DNA from: Papilionanthe hookeriana x Papilionanthe teres
Taxonomy: Eukaryota > Streptophyta > Magnoliopsida > Asparagales > Orchidaceae
DNA length: 64,000 nt
Assembly (NCBI GenBank): GCA_022702705.1
Contig: CM040421.1
Span: 78,920,121 to 78,984,120 of the forward strand
Reading direction: 5' to 3'
Within the stretch, counting starts at the first letter, position 1. Each line of letters begins with the position of its first letter. A program made the position numbers and the translations under genes. The notes under the pieces are model-generated. The model worked only from the letters and a program-made list of their open reading frames with translations, was not told the origin of the DNA and made no database searches. This document shows positions 1 to 10,511 of the stretch, piece by piece.

Positions 1-197
1 GAAAATAATTGGTTTAGAATGTAGATTTGACCGTGGGATGAAGAAATCGAGTTATTCCAAGCTTAAAAACTTGAAAATCCGGCCTCAAATGGGATCTCTA
101 GGGTTTATTTTTGCAAAAAAAGGGAAGAAGAAGGAGGCTTAGGCATTAAAAATGGCGTTGGTGGGTTAATAAACCCGATTTTCGGGTGCAGGCTGAA

Positions 198-238
198 CCG
201 GTGCTTAGGCGCCGAGTTCTGGTGCCTAGGCGCCAGAC
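198..238. repeat. GGCGCC-TA-GGCGCC motif cluster, 3' internal region
   Basis: Two near copies of a short palindrome-type motif (gtgcttaggcgcc, gtgcctaggcgcc) about 17 bp apart. The same motif occurs in both LTR copies and again at 1131-1230. It is described further under the 1131-1230 entry. Confidence 0.7.
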
Positions 239-626
239 ACGCTTTTCCAAAAATTCGATTTAAATATTATATTTTCCACTAAAACTTATCACATTCGACT
301 TCTAATTACTCACATGAGAGTATTACTTCAATTTCTATCTTCCAAACATTTCCAAAATCAATTAAAATGATAACTTAGATCCACATTTCAAACTCAAGAT
401 ATAACCAAATTATTCAATTCCATTTCATATTTTTCATTCTAAGCTCAATAAATTCCAGAACAAGACTATAACAAGGTTCATCATTCTATAAACAACACAA
501 ACAACATAAATTCAAAGCAAATTCTCAATCAACAACACACATTGAACGATTAAGCAAACACACAAACTCGATATTTGACACACTAGAACTTGACTCAATC
601 ACACCTAGAACACATAAAAGATCAAT

Positions 627-992
627 TCAACACCGAACTTCAATTTCCATCTCTTTCGCAATGAAGTTCGCTTGAATCGCAGAGATAGAAAACCAATGCC
701 CTTGAAAATTCCAAAGCCGTATTTTCATAAATCCACTTGTTCTTCGCTGAGCGTCTTGATAGGCCGCCATATGATCAAACTGAAGTTTCGTTTGCCATTC
801 AAAATGCTCAATTTGATGATACATCTCGTGCAAACGATTCCCAATGCTTTGAAGTTCTGCTTCAATCTTTTCTAAACGACTAAATAACTTCTTCATACAA
901 ACTGCAATAAAACCATTAAAATAAGGTTGAAGATCTTTGGAAGATTTGTCTCTTACCTCATTTCCATGATTTCCTCTATCCATTGCTTCCAA
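627..992 (-). CDS. ORF downstream of integrase in the Athila element, function unknown
   Basis: A 121-codon open frame from ATG at 992 to a stop at 627, in the 3' internal region where Athila elements carry an extra, sometimes env-like, ORF. Residues 30-75 are rich in Leu, Glu, Gln and Lys with heptad-like spacing (KKLFSRLEKIEAELQSIGNR), which suggests a coiled coil. I see no signal peptide and no convincing membrane segment, so an envelope function is not supported. It is open while gag-pol is riddled with lesions, but at this length that can be chance. It could also be the residue of a longer, now broken ORF. I do not recognise a family. Confidence 0.4.
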   Translation of the reverse strand: MEAMDRGNHGNEVRDKSSKDLQPYFNGFIAVCMKKLFSRLEKIEAELQSIGNRLHEMYHQIEHFEWQTKLQFDHMAAYQDAQRRTSGFMKIRLWNFQGHWFSISAIQANFIAKEMEIEVRC

Positions 993-1130
993 ACTCCTCT
1001 TATCTCCTCCAAAATGGATTGCTCTAGTCTAAAATAAGGTTGCTTAGGGATTGGGGACGATGGGAGGGCAATTTATAAAGAGATTTCGTGTGAAAAACTG
1101 AAGTTATTCGATTTTTCCACGATCTGTAAC

Positions 1131-1230
1131 TGTGGCGCTTAGGCGCCAGAATCTGGCGCCTAGGCGCCGGACTATCGATACTAATGGTTATGCTGGCACT
1201 TAGGCACCGACTTTTGGCGCCCAGGCACCG
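1131..1230. repeat. Clustered GGCGCCTAGGCGCC palindromes
   Basis: Four copies of a unit around TGGCGCCTAGGCGCCGG lie here, at about 1133, 1153, 1193 and 1214, some with one or two changes. The core GGCGCCTAGGCGCC is its own reverse complement. The motif is GC-rich in an AT-rich element and recurs inside the LTRs (2591-2608, 2813-2853, 10033-10092, 10297-10335). It may be a structural or protein-binding element of this family. That role is inferred. Confidence 0.75.
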
Positions 1231-1431
1231 GAACCATGTTCGTCTACGTTTCTCATATCGTCAAATTTTACAAATTTTTGGTCTTAAAAATAGGTCTAAT
1301 AAAAGGGTGTGATCAACACACAAACGATGATTAAGATAAATTCAAATCACAAATAATCACAATGATAATAAATGGGTTACCTCCCACAAAGCGCTTGGTT
1401 TAACGTCGTCAGCCCGATCTAATTAGTTGAA

Positions 1432-2375
1432 TTAATCGAGTAGACTCAGTTCATAAGCCTCTTTGTAATTTGGTTTCATTTCTCCCATATAAGGCTTCAG
1501 TCTTAATCCGTTAACTTTAAATATTTTTCCAGTTTTGGGATCTTTAATATCCACAACTCCATAAGGGTATACTTTCTCAATTATAAATGGTCCCGTACAT
1601 TTAGATCTTAATTTTCCAGGAAAACGTTTTAAACGAGCATTAAATAATAATACTTCTTGTCCATGCTCAAATACTTTCCTTGAAATCTTTTTATCATGCA
1701 ATTTCTTTATTCTTTCATTATAAATCTTTGCATTTTCATAGGACTCATTTCGTATCTCTTCCATTTCATTCAGTTGTAATAATTATTTCTCTCCTGCAGC
1801 ATTCAAATCGTAATTGAACTCATTTATCGCCCATTAAGCTTTATATTCCAGTTCTACAGGTAATGTTTACCATAAATTAACCGATAAGGTGACATTCCTA
1901 TAGGTGTCTTATAAGCTGTTATATAAGCCCATAATGCAGAATCAAGTCTATCAACCCAGTCAGTTTTTTTTAGGATTAACAGTCTTCTCTAATATTCTTT
2001 TAATTTCACTTTTTTATACTTCAGCCATTCCACTTGTTTGTGGGTGATAAGCAGTTGCAATTCTATGTTTAATTCCGAATTTTTTCAGTAATGATTGAAT
2101 TTTTATATTTACGAAATGACTTCCCCATCCGTGATAATTACCTCAGGCATTCCAAATCTTGTAAAAATCATTTTCTTTAAAAATTTCGAAACAATTTTGG
2201 AATCACAGTTAGGTAAAGCTACAACTTCAATCCATTTTGAAACATAATCAACTGCTAATAAAATGAAAATCTTTCCAGATGATGGTATAAAATGTCCCAT
2301 AAAGTCTAAACCACATACATAAAAAATTTCAATTTCTAATATATAGTTTAAAGGCATTTCATCTTTTCTGGATAC
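1432..2375 (-). pseudogene. Athila integrase, catalytic core and C-terminal part (broken)
   Basis: The frame resumes at the left edge of the nested insertion. It reads SRKDEMPLNY, then the core start (GLDFMG, first Asp), VDYVSKWIE, and the second Asp in IITDG, before a stop at 2109-2111. A shifted frame then gives the FGIKHR.ATAYHPQTSGMAE segment, which contains the region normally holding the catalytic Glu, and hits a stop. The C-terminal piece (1764-1432, 110 codons) contains the GPF/Y-type module (CTGPFIIEKVYPYGVVDI). At least two lesions break the gene. Its N-terminal part lies at 4233-4546, beyond the insertion. Confidence 0.85.
2371..2375. repeat. 5-bp target-site duplication GATAC (left)
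   Basis: GATAC immediately precedes the inserted LTR. The identical GATAC follows it at 4233-4237. Read on the minus strand, both copies give the integrase codons Val-Ser, so one copy is the duplication. Confidence 0.9.
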
Positions 2376-2514
2376 TGATCTATAAAAAAATACCTATTTC
2401 TTTATGTCTTAATTCTTATCAATTTCTAAGGATATTATGCTTTAATGAAAGGAATTTTTGTGTTTTTGGATGTAGGTGATGTAAAAAGGTCCAAAAAGGA
2501 AAAAGGAGAAAAAA

Positions 2515-2560
2515 TGAGCAAAAAGGAGCAAAAAGGAGCAAAAAGGAGCAAAAATGGAGC
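2515..2560 (+). repeat. Short tandem repeat, unit AAAAAGGAGC, in the LTR
   Basis: About four copies of a 10-bp unit (one reads aaaaatggagc) in the U3-like part of the nested LTR. The host 5' LTR lacks the expansion at the matching place (near 10350-10400), so it arose in this copy. Confidence 0.75.
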
Positions 2561-2920
2561 AAAATACAAAAAGTTAAAAAAAAATATGGCCTGGCGCCTA
2601 AGCGCCAGACTCGATACAGAAACTGTCAAGTTTTTGACAACGTTTGAACGATTATTTTGACAGAGTGAGCGGTTATTGGACATTCTAGAAGACTGACAGT
2701 TGTTCCTAGATAGTAGGGCATGTGATACATTGCATTTGGACGCTCCAAAATGGTTTTAATCACGAAGAGGTGCGAGCCAAAGTGAAGAGGTGCGAAGAAC
2801 TAGATGCGGTGTCCGGCGCTTAGGCGCCAGATTCCGGTGCTTAGGCGCCCGACAGACCTTCTAGAAGATTCATTGAATGTGGACATGTTTTGAAGAGGTG
2901 CCTTAAGGCAACCTTGAAGC

Positions 2921-2930
2921 CTATAAATAG
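2921..2930 (+). promoter_or_regulatory. TATA box of the nested LTR
   Basis: CTATAAATAG lies about 545 bp into the LTR and matches the TATA box at the equivalent place in the host LTR (minus strand, about 9942-9955). It is the likely core promoter for Pol II transcription in + direction, away from the left arm of the host element. Confidence 0.6.
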
Positions 2931-4232
2931 GGGTCCATTTCTTCAGAAAAACGTGCCCCCCATTGTAACCCCTTTCTCTTATCCACTTTAGGATCTTTCA
3001 TCCTTAGAGAGAGAAATAGAGAGAGAAATTTAGGGCCACTTTTGTTTAGTTTAGTGAGTTTATTTTCAAGTTGTTGCATCTGGAGTTCATTACACTGTGG
3101 AGTCAGTAGGAATCAGAAGATCTGTGGAGTTCATTACACTGTGGAGTTCATTATTTGAGATAAGTATTTTATATTTGATTCAAAGTTTATTTATTATGTT
3201 TTGTTGTTTATATTCAATGTGTTATGAGTAGTTAGTTTACTTTCTTCCTTCAATTATGAAGAGATAAATAAGATAATAAAAGATTCGATGGAGAATTGAA
3301 ATTCAAAATGTTTTCAAAACATTGTGATGACATTAATACCTGATCTTACTTTACTTTTTAAATTGACCATTTAAATTGTTAAAACCTGTTTAAGAGTTTT
3401 GAGACCTAGAAGGAGAAAACTCTTAACTTGTAAGTGTCACATGAATCCTTGGGTAGTCGAAGGCCATGTGTGGGCTATTCAAGGTGAAGTGCAAATAAAT
3501 AGGAAGATAAGATTTAAAGGGCGTAGAATTGATAAGTTTTTAGAGTGACAGACTAAATTCTTATAATTTGATTTATAGATTAGGAAAGGGTCACTAGTAT
3601 GGCCGACCATACCCACCCTTGGACATCTAGTAGTGTGAGTCTAGATTAACCCATTCTACTAACAATACATCCTGACCTGATCTGTAAATTAGCCAATGTT
3701 CTTTGCGCATGGATCAAAGGGTAAAGAATAGGAATGCTTCTATTTGGCATAATACCATAAATCAAATTCTCCAACGAATATTAAATTATCTTAAAAATCT
3801 TGGATTAATTGAAGGGAAGAAAGTTGTTTATTTTATATAAGTTTTCATAAAATTATTGTCTTATTATTGTTTTCTTTATTTGCATATAGTAAATTAATAG
3901 TTAGATTAAAATATAAAAAGATTTTTGGAAATACAATATTTAGAAAATTTATTACTATAATTTTTCCCCGTGGGATCGATACTGGGGTCTTTGTTTCAAA
4001 GCCCTATATTACTTGAAACAATACGTATACTTGCGTAGTACCCAAAAAGTATATAAAATATTTTCTTTTTAAAATTATATTTTGCTATATAAACATATAT
4101 TTAATAAGTTTTATTTGGTACACATCTATATAGCAAGTTATTCCAGGTCAAGTATTTCGCGCCTTTGCCAAAAATTAAATTTTCTAGCAATGGTAACAAA
4201 TTCTTGTATTTGGAAGTACAAAAATCGGGTCA

Positions 4233-4546
4233 GATACATTTCCAATTCTTTGACATCGAACATAAATTTTCACATAAGGTCCAACATCTTTAAATAATGT
4301 AGGCCAATAGAATCTAGAATTTAAAATTTTAAACGCAGTTTTATCCACTCCAGTGTCCTCCAAATTCAGAATCGTGACATTTTTGAATAATTGCAAAGTT
4401 TTTTCATAAGGTACACATCTTCGAATCACAGAATCTCTTCTTATTTTAAATAAATGAGAATCTTCCCAAATATATGATTTGCAATCATTTTTTAATTTCT
4501 TAATATATTTGTTATTCAACCCATATGGTAAAATATTGGTAACCAA
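4233..4546 (-). pseudogene. Athila integrase, N-terminal part (broken)
   Basis: The open frame from 4546 includes SRFYWPTLFKD and CQRIGNVS, the end of the integrase zinc-binding region, and then runs into the nested insertion. The HHCC zinc finger is decayed: the His pair is not visible and only one of the two Cys of the usual C..CQR remains (YVRCQR). The frame continues across the insertion at 2375 when the duplicated GATAC is removed. That supports both the insertion boundaries and the reading of this as one former gene. Confidence 0.85.
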
Positions 4547-4567
4547 ATAGTTAACTATATTTGCATA

Positions 4568-5190
4568 CTAAGGCATTTGTAATCCATGAATAACATATAA
4601 CTGTTCATCAGGGAATTTCTCATTTATGTTTTCTTCATAAATCTTCTCACTATTATTTTTTATTCTTGATAAATGATCAACAATTTGGTTGTCAGTTCCT
4701 TTTCTGTCCACTATTTGACAATCAAATTCTTGTAAAAGTAAAACCCATCTGATCAATCTAGGTTTAACATTATTTTGAGAAATTAAATACTTAATAGCAA
4801 AATGATCAGTATATAAGATACATTTCTTTCCAAGAAGATAAGATCTAAATTTATCAAAGGTATATACTATTGCTAAAAGCTCTTTTTCAGTAGTAGTATA
4901 ATTTATTTGAGTTTCATTAAGAGTATTGCTAGCATAATATATAACTTTGAAAATTTTCTGGTATTTTTATCCCAATAAAGCTCCAATTGCATAATCACTT
5001 GCATCACACATTAATTCAAAAGGTTTACTCCAATCAGGTGCAACAATAACAGGTGCAGTCATTAAATTCAAATTTAGCTTCTTTTTCTAATAAATGACAA
5101 AGAGGTTTAGCAATTTTAGAAAAATCCTTTATATCTCTCTTATAAAATCCAGCATGACCCAGAAAACTTCTCACATCGATAATGATAGTA
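4568..5190 (-). pseudogene. Athila RNase H domain (broken)
   Basis: The upstream part shows ELMCDASDYAIGALLG near 4975-5020, where the Asp belongs to the RNase H catalytic set; a stop follows directly. The open piece 4756-4568 reads IRWVLLLQEFDCQIVDRKG..NQIVDHLSR, the end of the RNase H/connection region of plant gypsy elements. Between them the frame is disrupted. The domain sits between RT and integrase, as expected. Confidence 0.8.
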
Positions 5191-5202
5191 GGTCGTTGAA
5201 GT

Positions 5203-5956
5203 TCAAGCAATAATTTTCACTTTTGCTCGATCAACTTCCATACCTATTTGTGAAATTTTATGTCCAAGTACAATTCCTTCTGTGACCATAAATTGACATT
5301 TTTCCCAGTTTAGAAACAAATTTGATTCTTCACATATTTTCAGAACTTTCGTTATATTTTCCAAGCAAGACTCAAAAGAAGTTCCAAAAACTGAAAAATT
5401 ATCCATAAATACTTCAATTCCTTTATCAATTAAATCACAAAATATTGACATCATACATATTTTAAAAGTTGCAGGTGCATTACAAAAACCGAAAGGCATT
5501 CTTCTAAAGGCAAATGTTTCATAAGGACTTATAAATGTTATTTTCTCTTGGTCCTCAAGAGTAACGGGTAATGGATGATAACCCAAATATCCATCCAAAA
5601 AACAGAAATATGAGTGTCCAGCTAGTTTATCCAACATCTGATCCAAGAAAGGTAAAGGAAAATGATCATTTCTAGTGGCGTTGTTTAATTTTCGATAATC
5701 AATGCAAATTCGCCATCCAGTAACTTGTCTTGTAGGAATTAATTCATTTTTTTCATTAACAATGACAGTTACTCCTCCTGTCTTCGGAACATAATGAATA
5801 AGACTTACCCATTGACTATCCAAAATAGGATAAATAAATCCAGTATCTAACCATTTTCAAATCTCTTTTTTAACAACCTCTTTCATAATTCGGTTCAATC
5901 TTCTTTGAGGTTCAATAATGGGTTTACAATTTTCTTCCATTAAAATCCTATGCATA
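5203..5956 (-). pseudogene. Athila reverse transcriptase (catalytic motif altered)
   Basis: The open frame 5823-5203 (206 codons) carries WRICIDYRKLNNATR, HFPLPFLDQML, FRRMPFGFCNAPATF and LNWEKCQFMV..GIVLGHKIS, in order. The catalytic box, normally FMDD in this lineage, reads FMDN (5393-5404): the second metal-binding Asp is Asn, so the enzyme would be inactive. The RT N-terminus continues upstream to about 5956 (CKPIIEPQRRLNRIMKEVV), interrupted by one stop before the SQWVS start of the open part. Confidence 0.9.
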
Positions 5957-6351
5957 CAGATTGAAGGGCTTATTCCTTTTATATCTGCAATAGTCCAACC
6001 GAAGCTTTCTTATAATTCTTCGAACTCCTATTAATTTTTCTTCTTGATCTTTGCTTAGTTCTCAAGATATAATCACAGGTAAAGTTAATGAATTTCCAAG
6101 AAATGCATACTTTAAATGTGTAGGTAACATTTTTAATTCCAGTTTAGGGGCTTTTTCAATTGAGGGTAAAAGTATATCATTTTTAGTTGTGTCTAAATTT
6201 TTTCAATTATCATGAACATAATGAGTTTCCTCAGATATATTTTCTTCATTTACTTCTTCAATTTCTTCAGTTAATGACTCATTATATAACACAGATTCAT
6301 CACCTTTTTCTTCAGAAATGATCTTATATTTTTCTTGATAAGGTTTTTTAA

Positions 6352-6760
6352 TTATATAATAAAAAATATCCATTCGATAGCATTTTCTTTGTCAGGATAC
6401 CTCATTGATTTCAGAACATTAAATGTTATCTCTTGATTATTAACTCTCATCGTTAATTCTCCTTTTTGCACATCAATCATAGCACGCCTGGTAGCTAGAA
6501 AAGGTCTCCCTAAAATAATAGGTATTTCTTTATCTTCTTCCACATCCAGTACAATGAAATCCACAGGAAAGATAAATTTATCCACCTTAACAAGAACATC
6601 CTCTGTAACTCCTTTAGGACAAGTGATAGATCGATCAGCTAATTGAAGAGTTACAGTGTTGGGAGAAATCTCTCATAAATCTAACCTTTGAAAGATAGAA
6701 AATGACATGAGATTAATACTTGCTCTTAAATCATATAAGGCTTTTCCATAAAATTTTTCT
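6352..6760 (-). pseudogene. Athila aspartic protease domain (broken)
   Basis: The active-site region reads ALYDLRASINLM near 6713-6748, where Athila proteases have D-L-G-A. The Gly is changed to Arg, which should abolish activity. The downstream half is open (6585-6352): VDKFIFPVDFIVLDVEED, then IPIILGRPFLATRRAMIDV, the flap/ILGRPFL part of plant retroviral-type proteases. A stop separates the two halves. The stretch 5957-6351 between protease and RT is rich in Asp, Glu and Ser codons and stop-ridden, and holds no recognisable domain. Confidence 0.8.
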
Positions 6761-7058
6761 CCAATAGCACGTGGTATAATGAAACTTCCAGGATCTTTAA
6801 TTTTTGAGGTAGTTTCTTTTGAATTATTGCACTACATTCTTCACTTAATGCAATAGTTTCATAAGCTTCAAATTTTCTTTTCTTACTTAAAATATCCTTC
6901 ATAAATTTTGCATAGCTCGGCATTTGTTCAAAAGCTTCAGCAAAAGGAATGTTGATGGTAAGTTTCTTAAAAATCTCAAAGAACTTAGAAAATTGATAGT
7001 CAAGCTTCTGCTGCTTTAGTCTTTGAGGAAAAGGTGGTGGTGGTCTATCAACTTCCAC
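6726..7058 (-). pseudogene. Gag-protease linker region of the Athila polyprotein
   Basis: The 110-codon frame reads PPPPFPQRLKQQKLDYQFSK, then INIPFAEAFEQMPSYAKFMK and ECSAIIQKKLPQKLK. This is a strongly conserved block just upstream of the protease in Athila-type Gag-Pol. It overlaps the start of the protease region and lost its frame there. No enzymatic role is known to me. Confidence 0.8.
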
Positions 7059-7165
7059 TTCAATAGGAATTACAATCTGATCTTTACTTGGAGAAAGAGT
7101 TTCTTTAGGTTTTTCAATCTCGTCAACTTCTCTCTCTTTTTCAATTTCATTTTGAATTTTCTCTT

Positions 7166-7501
7166 TTAATTCCTTTCCACTTCTAAATTATGCAGCGTTT
7201 GCTTGTTCATGATTTTTTCAGTTTCTTTTGGATTAATTTTGATGTTGCTAGGCAGCGTTCCTTGAGGTCTGTAATTAATAAAATTAGCAATTTGACCCAT
7301 CTGATTCTCAATATTACGAATAGCAGTGTTTTGATTTTGTAGCTGGTTTCCTAGTTGCAAGATCAATTCTTCTACAGATAACTTTTTCTGCTGATTGTTA
7401 AAACCAGGAGGATAAGTTGGTCTAAAGTTTGGATTTCATTGATTGTTCCAATTTTCGGTTGGATTAACTTGATCATTACTCCATTGTTGTTGTCCATTAT
7501 T
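7166..7501 (-). pseudogene. Gag C-terminal / nucleocapsid-side region
   Basis: The frames here read NQQKKLSVEELI, QLGNQLQNQNTAIRN and MGQIANFINYRPQGTLPSNI, which match the region between capsid and protease in Athila Gag. No zinc knuckle is visible, and the frame is broken several times between 7575 and 7060. Confidence 0.7.
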
Positions 7502-8323
7502 CTAATTAAAATTAGGGTAATTTTTCCAACCTGGATTATAATAATTAGAATAAGGGTTATTAGGTTTACTAGCAATAGCTTGCAAAGTTTCTATTGTTTG
7601 AGAATCATCAGTATTTGCAGAATTATCATTACTTACATGCGACATGTTAATAGCAAAATTATCTAATTTCTTAGATATCACAGCCACTTGTGAAACTAAA
7701 TTAGAAAAGGCTTCATTATCTTGAATACTTGTCATTCTTTTAGGATTAACTCTTTCAGAAGGCCATTGAAAATTATTGTTAGTCATTTTTTCAATTAAAT
7801 TATAAGCTTCATCAAATGTCTTAGCCATTAAAGAACCACCAGCAGCATCATCTATAATAGATCTAAGTGATCCAATAAGTCCATTATAAAATGTTTGAAT
7901 AATTAACCAATCTAGTAAAGCATGATGAGGACATTTTCTTAATAGTTCTTTAAATCTTTCCCATGCTTCATAAATTGTTTCTCCAACAAATTGTTTAAAT
8001 GAAGTAATATCATTTCTTAATTTAACAGTTTTAGAAGGAGGAAAATATTTAACAAGGAATTTTTGTGTCATATCTGCCCAAGATTTAATAGAACAAGTTG
8101 AAAATGAATTAAGCCACATATTTGCTTTATCTTTTAAGGAAAAAGGAAAGGGTCTAAGCCTAATAGCATCATAAGAAACATTATTATATTTAAAGGTAAC
8201 ATAAAGTTCTAAGAAACTAGCAAGGTGTAAATTTGGATCCTCATTTGGTGTTTCTCCAAATTGATTATTTTGAACCATAATAGAAGGTTTAAACTCAAAA
8301 TAATTAGCATCGACAGCTGGCAT
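7502..8323 (-). pseudogene. Athila gag (capsid) region
   Basis: An open frame of 273 codons, the longest in the element. It contains the plant retrotransposon Gag domain: GETPNEDPNLHLASFLELY, FPFSLKDKANMWLNS, KFLVKYFPPSKTVKLRND and YEAWERFKELLRKCPHH, then DWLIIQTFYNGL. Gag assembles the particle in which reverse transcription happens. The upstream leader to the PBS (8324-8682) is AT-rich. Sequence related to the family's Gag N-terminus (for example around 8340-8540) is present but broken by stops, so the original start is not certain. Confidence 0.85.
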
Positions 8324-8682
8324 TTGAATACTAATATGAAGTTCATCAACTGTAGGGTTTGCATAATCTCTTATGGTTTATAAACATTTTGCTCATTAAT
8401 TTCTATTGGATTTTGATTTTTGTTATGTAAGTTAGTCATTTCCTGATATTTTTGAATTTGTTTTCCTTTTCTAATTCTTTTAATTGTTCTTTCTAATTCA
8501 GAATCAAAAGGTAATAATCCTTCAGATCCAAAACTACGCATAAAAATAAATTTAAATCTTTTTTGTATTTTTGTTTTTATTTATTTATTATTATTATTCT
8601 TTTATTTTTAAAGAAATAAAAGTGTATAAATTATTTTAATTTGAGAAATGTAAAAATTGTCTTTTTAACTTTCTTCCTTATC

Positions 8683-8701
8683 TTCCCCGAAAACAGCGCC
8701 A
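8683..8701 (-). promoter_or_regulatory. Primer-binding site of the Athila element
   Basis: On the minus strand TGGCGCTGTTTTCGGGGAA lies 6 nt after the LTR end. It resembles the TGGCGCC...GGGGA PBS typical of Athila/Tat elements and would pair with a tRNA 3' end to prime minus-strand DNA synthesis. One base of the TGGCGCC core is changed. Confidence 0.8.
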
Positions 8702-9941
8702 AAAACTTGATGCAGCCGACCTTTACTTATATAAGAATTTATCAATTTATATTTAAATATTTATAATAATTTTTGTAAAAGTCACAATTTCAAACGCAAG
8801 TATTCGTATCGTTTCAAGTAATACAAGGCTCTATTGGAGTCCTGGTTATCGATCCCACATGCAATATTACGAGAAAATTAATTTAAGAAATTTATTAGAT
8901 TTCCAAATTAAAAGTAATTATTATTTTTATTTCTTTTCAAGATTCAGATTTTTTTTTAAATTTAATAAAATTTCTACTAAATGTAAGTAAGCAGTAATAA
9001 AGTAAAGATTAATGCAAGTTTAAATAAAACAATTTTCTCCTTTTCAACTAATCCAAGATTTTTTTTAGAATAATTATCATTTGTGGAGAACTTAGATTAT
9101 GGTATTTTGTCAAATAAAAGCATTTATATTCTTTACCTTTGCTCGATAGTATAAAGAACATTGGCTAATCTATAGATCAGTTCATGATGTTTTATCGATA
9201 GAATGGGTTAATCTAGGCTCACACTTCTAGATGTCGAGGATGGCTATGGTCGGCCCTACCGATGACCCGTTCCCTTTCTATAAACCAAATTATTAGAATT
9301 TAGTTTGTCACTCTAAAAACTAATTAATTCTACGCCCAATAAACAATATCTTCCTATTTATTTGCACTTAACCTTGAATAACCCGCATATAGTCTTCGAT
9401 TACCCAATGATTCATGTGATATCTACTAGTTAAGAACTAATCTACGGATAGGCCTCAGAATTCTTCAACAAGTTTTAACAATTTAAATGACCAGTTTAAA
9501 AAGTAAATTAAGATCATGTATTAATATCATCACAATTTTTATAAATATTTTAAGTTAAGTTCTCCAACAAAATTTAATTATCTTATTATCTTTTCATAGT
9601 TGAAAGGAGAGAAAAAACTAACTACTCGGAACACATTGAATTCATACAACAAAACATATTTATAAAACTTTGAACCAAGTTACAAATACTTATCTGGAAT
9701 GTTCATTTAAGTGATCCGCTGACTCCTACTGACTCCAATGCAAGGTACAAGACTTCAACATCAACAATACTTGAAAACTCACACTTACTACTCAAGGAAT
9801 TGAGTAGTAATACTCAAAATAATATCACTAAATACTAAAGCAAGTGGCTCCCTAAAAGTGTAAGAGAACTCTAGAGTGATTGAGGACTAGAGAGAAAGCT
9901 AGAAGGGGCTTTAGGTTGCACTTTTCTCTGTAGAATTGACT

Positions 9942-9955
9942 CCTATTTATAGAGC
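9942..9955 (-). promoter_or_regulatory. TATA box of the 5' LTR
   Basis: Minus strand CTCTATAAATAGGA, about 560 bp from the LTR start, at the same place as the box in the nested LTR. It would drive transcription toward gag. Confidence 0.6.
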
Positions 9956-10032
9956 TTCGAATTTGACCATGGGTTGCTTAAGACACCTCTTCAAAATTCA
10001 TCCAAATAGAATGTATCTTCTAGAAGGTAACT

Positions 10033-10335
10033 GTGGCGCCTAGGCACCGAAATCTGGCGCCTAGGCACCGAAATCTGGCACCTAGGCGCCGGAGTCCTTG
10101 ACCAAGTCTTCGGACCTCTTCACTTTGGATCGCACCTCTTCGCGATTAAAATTGTTTTCCCGTGTCAAGATGCATTGTATCACATGTCCTATGTATTAGG
10201 AGTAACTTTCAGTCTTCTAGAAAGTCTAATAACCGCTTAACACCGTCAAAATAACTGCCCAAAGTCGTCAAAAATCTTATCTGCTTCAGTATCGATCTGG
10301 CGCTTAGGCGCCGGATTCTGGCGCCTAGGCGCTAG
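10033..10335. repeat. GGCGCC palindrome clusters in the 5' LTR
   Basis: Three head-to-tail copies of a 20-bp unit starting TGGCGCCTAGGCACCGAAAT (10033-10092) lie upstream of two further copies at 10297-10335. The unit flanks the putative promoter on its upstream side. Confidence 0.75.
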
Positions 10336-10511
10336 ACCTAAGATTTCAGCAACTTTGTTTTTTAAGCTCTATTTTTGCTCATTTTTCTTTCTTGAACTCT
10401 TTTTTTATAACCTACATCCAAAAACATAAAAATATCTTTCATTAAAGCTTAATATCCTTAAGAATTGAATCATAAATAAGACATAAAAATAAGTATTTTT
10501 TAAGTGGATCA

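Larger units (their letters stand above)
2376..4232 (+). mobile_element. Nested LTR-derived insertion of the same Athila family, opposite orientation
   Basis: The insertion starts TGATC and ends GGTCA, with GATAC duplicated on both sides. Bases 2376-4150 align with the reverse complement of the host element's 5' LTR (8708-10511). Shared landmarks are the start, the ATTAAGCTTTAATGAAAG-type block, the TATA box, the GGCGCC motifs, the block around the GTGACAGACTAAATTCTTAT sequence, and the ATACGTATACTTGCG end. After the LTR end at 4150 come AGTATT and a PBS-like TCGCGCCTTTGCCAAAA (4157-4174), at the same 6-nt spacing as in the host. About 58 more bases follow before the end at 4232. So this is not a plain solo LTR. 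It looks like an LTR-PBS remnant with almost all of the internal region and 3' LTR deleted. Confidence 0.85.
1..10511 (-). mobile_element. Athila-lineage Ty3/Gypsy retrotransposon, 3'-truncated by the window edge
   Basis: The minus strand reads 5' LTR (8708-10511), primer-binding site, gag, protease, reverse transcriptase, RNase H and integrase, then a long non-pol tail. That order is Ty3/Gypsy. The gag and RT wording (for example FPPSKTVKLRND in gag and FRRMPFGFCNAPATF in RT) matches the plant Athila lineage. A PBS beginning TGGCGC and the post-integrase block GCTTTGTGGGAGGTAACCCA near 1375-1394 fit the same lineage as I know it. The 3' LTR is not in the window: positions 1-1380 do not resemble the 5' LTR and look like the long Athila 3' internal region. 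Every pol domain carries stops, frameshifts or lost active-site residues, so the copy is dead. The base after the LTR is ATAGC (10512-10516), the likely target site, inside a copy of the dUTPase repeat. Confidence 0.9.
8708..10511 (-). repeat. 5' LTR of the Athila element (1804 bp)
   Basis: On the minus strand the LTR begins TGATC at 10511 and ends ATCA at 8708, next to the PBS. It aligns over its whole length with the nested insertion 2376-4150. It carries a TATA box (minus, about 9942-9955) and two clusters of GGCGCC palindromes at 10033-10092 and 10297-10335. Divergence between the two LTRs is considerable, with many indels, so they come from different insertion events, not from one element. 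Confidence 0.9.
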
